DNA of 21,892 bases from a virus: IMG/VR virus record IMGVR_UViG_3300043409_000039, positions 1 to 21,892 of that record; one strand, 5' to 3'. The notes under the pieces were generated by a model. It was not told the DNA's origin. It saw nothing but the letters and a program-made list of their open reading frames with translations, and did no database searches. The translations under genes and the position numbers were made by a program. This document shows, piece by piece, positions 19,695 through 21,892 of this stretch (the stretch's first letter is position 1; each line of letters opens with the position of its first letter).

Positions 19695-21362
19695 CTAAAA
19701 ACTCCTAAAACCAAAACTATTTGATATATACGGGTTATCAAGTGAACAATGCGCCGCAATGATTAAAGCGATAACGCCATCAACCTTTGCGGATTTGTCA
19801 GCCTCGTTTTTACGGACTTTGATATTGCCGTTTACATCTTCGTATACTTCGCAGTTGCCTAGTTGCCAACCAACAAACGGGTTTCCATCGTGTTTAATCT
19901 GATTGTTTAGTATTAACTTTTCTATATACTTTGACGGGTTCGAGAGCGTAGCCATGCCTTGACCAACCTTCTTAACTGGTATTCCGTCATCGTGCAATCG
20001 GGCAACAAGTGAGGCGGCATTATAAGCATCGTATCCAACTTCTTTAATGTCGTACTGGCTGCATTGCTGTTTAATGTACTCGCTAATTTCACGGTCATCC
20101 ATGACGTTGCCTTCAGTTAGTTTTAATATTCCTGAACTAATTGCAACCCTGAAAATGTCAGAATAGTGTTTAGGTATAAGATCAAACCCTGCCTCTGGCA
20201 AAAAGAATTGCCAGTGCGCCTCATAGTCCAGTTCGCCGTATCTCTTGAGCGTACAGACTGCGTTTAAGTCACGAGTAGCTGCTAGGTCAAAGCCAATAAA
20301 CACGGCTTCGGGCTGTCGTTCCTGCGGGACAATTAACGACTTTTCATCATCCCAATACGCACGGTCTAGCCATGCAGTATTAGCAGAAACATAAATATTA
20401 AGGGTTTTGCAAAGAAACTCATTTAATGCCGCAGGCTTATGTTTTGCTTCTTCGGCTCGCTGTGCAATGGCTTCTTCAAAGACAGAAATACCGTGCATCG
20501 GGTTGGCTTTTTGCCAGTTAATAGGGTCACGCCAATCGTCTTGTGGGTCTAATCCGTACAGTAAACCAAACCACTTTGGGTTATCAGTTGCCTCACCATT
20601 TAGCATGGATTGGAACATTGACATATCTTCGTAGAACTTGGTTTCTTTAGTAAATGATGCCGTAGTGATGTAAATACGCAACGGATTTTGACGGGCAACC
20701 ATGCCTGAATGAAGAACCTCTATTGAATTTCGGTCAACAATCTGGGCGGCTTCGTCAATAATTACGCATGATGGGTTTTTGCCGTCACCCGTTTTTTTGG
20801 TATCACGGCTCAATGCTTTAAACATAGATTGAGCGTCACCAACTTTTTTAATCTCGTATTTACTTTGATTAAATACTTTGGCAAAACTAGGCGGCATATT
20901 GTCTATAAAGCCTTTGGCGGCATCGAAAACGATAGTGGCTTGTTCTCTATTGGTTGCTAGAGTAAAGACCTCTGCGCCTGCCTCACCGCAAGCCAGTTCA
21001 TATAAAGCAATAACGGCTGTAAGTGTAGACTTGCCTGCTTTGCGTGGAATGTACAAAATAACATCCGACACCATCCGCTTGTTGCGGTCTTTCTTATTTC
21101 TAAACCCGTAAACAGCGCAAATCAGGAATATTTGAAATGGCTCAAGTACGATTGGTTGCCCTGCAAGTACGCCTTTTGTGTGGCGTAACTGGTCTGCAAA
21201 CTCTAGAACGTGCTGCGGGAAATCCTCATCAAATACCCATTGCCAGTCATTATTTTCGTATTGGTTGAGAAATCGTTGGCAAGCTAAACGCACGTTTCGG
21301 CATACGTTTATATTTCCCTTGGCGGCTTCTTTTGCATATACAACACCATCCTGCCAATTCAC
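19695..21362 (-). CDS. terL: Terminase large subunit (ATPase-nuclease)
   Basis: This 555-residue packaging motor has an N-terminal ATPase that pumps DNA through the portal and a C-terminal RNase H-like nuclease that cuts the concatemer. The Walker A-like motif PRKAGKST is at residues 106-113, and the Walker B CVIIDEA at 199-205 carries the catalytic Glu. Nuclease carboxylates are plausible at D359 (FIGFDLA), D445 (GYDAYN) and D528 (KVDGVIALIIA). Length and motif order match HK97-type terminases. The start is GTG overlapping the stop of the small subunit, so the two are probably translationally coupled. The gene ends FGFRSF just before a GIY-YIG endonuclease gene that separates it from the portal, its usual neighbour. 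It appears intact, with all key motifs present. Confidence 0.96.
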   Translation of the reverse strand: MNWQDGVVYAKEAAKGNINVCRNVRLACQRFLNQYENNDWQWVFDEDFPQHVLEFADQLRHTKGVLAGQPIVLEPFQIFLICAVYGFRNKKDRNKRMVSDVILYIPRKAGKSTLTAVIALYELACGEAGAEVFTLATNREQATIVFDAAKGFIDNMPPSFAKVFNQSKYEIKKVGDAQSMFKALSRDTKKTGDGKNPSCVIIDEAAQIVDRNSIEVLHSGMVARQNPLRIYITTASFTKETKFYEDMSMFQSMLNGEATDNPKWFGLLYGLDPQDDWRDPINWQKANPMHGISVFEEAIAQRAEEAKHKPAALNEFLCKTLNIYVSANTAWLDRAYWDDEKSLIVPQERQPEAVFIGFDLAATRDLNAVCTLKRYGELDYEAHWQFFLPEAGFDLIPKHYSDIFRVAISSGILKLTEGNVMDDREISEYIKQQCSQYDIKEVGYDAYNAASLVARLHDDGIPVKKVGQGMATLSNPSKYIEKLILNNQIKHDGNPFVGWQLGNCEVYEDVNGNIKVRKNEADKSAKVDGVIALIIAAHCSLDNPYISNSFGFRSF

Positions 21363-21835
21363 CCTTTGGCGCCTCGTAAAAATTTGCTAATGCTTGAAGA
21401 TTCGTCAGGCTTGTTAATGCTCAAGCGCCCCCGAGGTGTCAATCCGAGTTCGTTCATGAGTTGAATAATTAACGTTGCGGCTTTATTTTTAATGCCAACA
21501 TAAGGCGATGCGCCTGTTGTTTTTCCGTCGTTAAATTCAATGACCAATCCAGTTTCTTTGATTCCTGCTATGCAATTAACATAATTTTCTATTTGGTCAG
21601 CGAGCATAGACAAAGAGTGTTTGTCTTGTTCGCTACCAATTCCGTAAACTTCAAATAAATAATTAGACGTTTCGTCAATAAAAGTTTTTCTATCCCACGC
21701 ACTAGGGTCATTCAACCATTCTGCTGCTGGGATTCTTTTTTTAATTGAGTCAGGAACAGACGCAGTATTTTTTGTGGACTTTCCACGTGGGGTCGTTCCG
21801 TCGATTAAATGTAGCTCGGGAGGTTTTTTGTTCAT
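21359..21835 (-). CDS. terS: Terminase small subunit (P27 family-like)
   Basis: This 158-residue protein would recognise phage DNA and load the large terminase for packaging. Position is the main evidence: it is the first full gene of the block and overlaps the large subunit by GTGA (its TGA is 21361-21359, the next GTG is 21362-21360). The sequence fits the P27-type small terminases: a polar, basic N-terminus (residues 1-35), a helical core with LADQIENYVN around residues 78-87, and a late segment ending LMNELGLTPRGRLSI, the L-T-P-x-x-R pattern common near the C-terminus of that family. The length is typical. The start is ATG; there is no strong Shine-Dalgarno sequence directly upstream. The family name is a moderate-confidence call; the terminase role is firmer. 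Confidence 0.82.
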   Translation of the reverse strand: MNKKPPELHLIDGTTPRGKSTKNTASVPDSIKKRIPAAEWLNDPSAWDRKTFIDETSNYLFEVYGIGSEQDKHSLSMLADQIENYVNCIAGIKETGLVIEFNDGKTTGASPYVGIKNKAATLIIQLMNELGLTPRGRLSINKPDESSSISKFLRGAKG

Positions 21836-21848
21836 GATTTGATATTAC

Positions 21849-21892
21849 TTAATAAACCCCCTCCCCGTCAATTTGCTTTGCAGCTAATTGTG
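21849..21892 (-). CDS. Possible 3' end of an upstream gene (partial)
   Basis: One minus-strand frame entering from the right edge stays open for 13 codons and ends in TAA at 21851-21849, giving a tail QLAAKQIDGEGVY. The other two frames stop sooner. It lies 13 bases upstream of the small terminase ATG, as expected for another tightly packed phage gene. So little is visible that neither its reality nor its function can be judged; the stretch may instead be leader sequence. A G-rich run within it, about 20 bases before the next start, is too far away to be that gene's ribosome binding site. Confidence 0.3.
   Translation of the reverse strand, partial: QLAAKQIDGEGVY

Noticed and set aside
1-21892. 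CRISPR array, tRNA, insertion sequence, integrase or attachment site
   Set aside because: I looked for regular direct repeats with spacers, clover-leaf ends, transposase-like motifs and terminal inverted repeats and saw none. The only repeats are within coding genes.

Overview
The window is a 21.9 kb piece of a tailed, lambda/HK97-like siphophage or prophage: the whole packaging, head and tail block. Every credible gene is on the minus strand, so transcription runs from base 21892 down to base 1. No host gene, integrase, replication gene, lysis gene or tRNA is visible, so the host cannot be named. The base composition leans to AT, and the gene set resembles phages of aquatic bacteria, but that is only an impression.

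Layout in transcription order. Packaging: small terminase (21835-21359) and large terminase (21362-19695). Head: portal (19052-17652), a possible small coupled ORF (17047-16847), prohead protease (16914-16117), a full major capsid protein with an N-terminal scaffold/delta domain (16107-14764), an intercistronic hairpin, a second capsid paralogue without that domain (14700-13666), a gp6-like connector (13663-12998) and a head-closure protein (12368-12024). Tail: tail terminator-like protein (12027-11614), two paralogous major tail proteins (11579-11085 and 11073-10552), two small unknown proteins, a gp10-like protein (10079-9516), the G and G-T assembly chaperones made by a programmed -1 frameshift (9519-8708), tape measure (8706-6487), a distal-tail candidate (6484-5804), a mosaic fibre (5791-3773), three small proteins of 55, 115 and 30 residues, a gpL-like hub protein with a three-unit repeat, a GNAT acetyltransferase, and a J-like tail-tip protein that runs off the left edge.

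Three homing endonuclease genes sit exactly at junctions of head genes: GIY-YIG between large terminase and portal, HNH between portal and protease, GIY-YIG between connector and head closure. The HNH gene ends in a diverged copy of the portal's own C-terminal tail, which looks like the scar of its insertion.

The genes are packed head to tail. Many junctions are stop/start overlaps (ATGA, GTGA, TAGTG, TGATG, TAATG), which implies translational coupling along one long late transcript. The terminase drives DNA through the portal into a capsid built from MCP and matured by the protease. The connector, closure and terminator proteins join it to a tail tube whose length is set by the tape measure, with G/G-T as chaperones. 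The distal proteins, fibre and J-like tip handle host recognition. The most notable points are the near-textbook lambda-type frameshift signal, the doubling of both the major capsid and the major tail protein, and the endonuclease carrying a portal tail. No stretch longer than about 100 bases lacks a plausible gene or signal.
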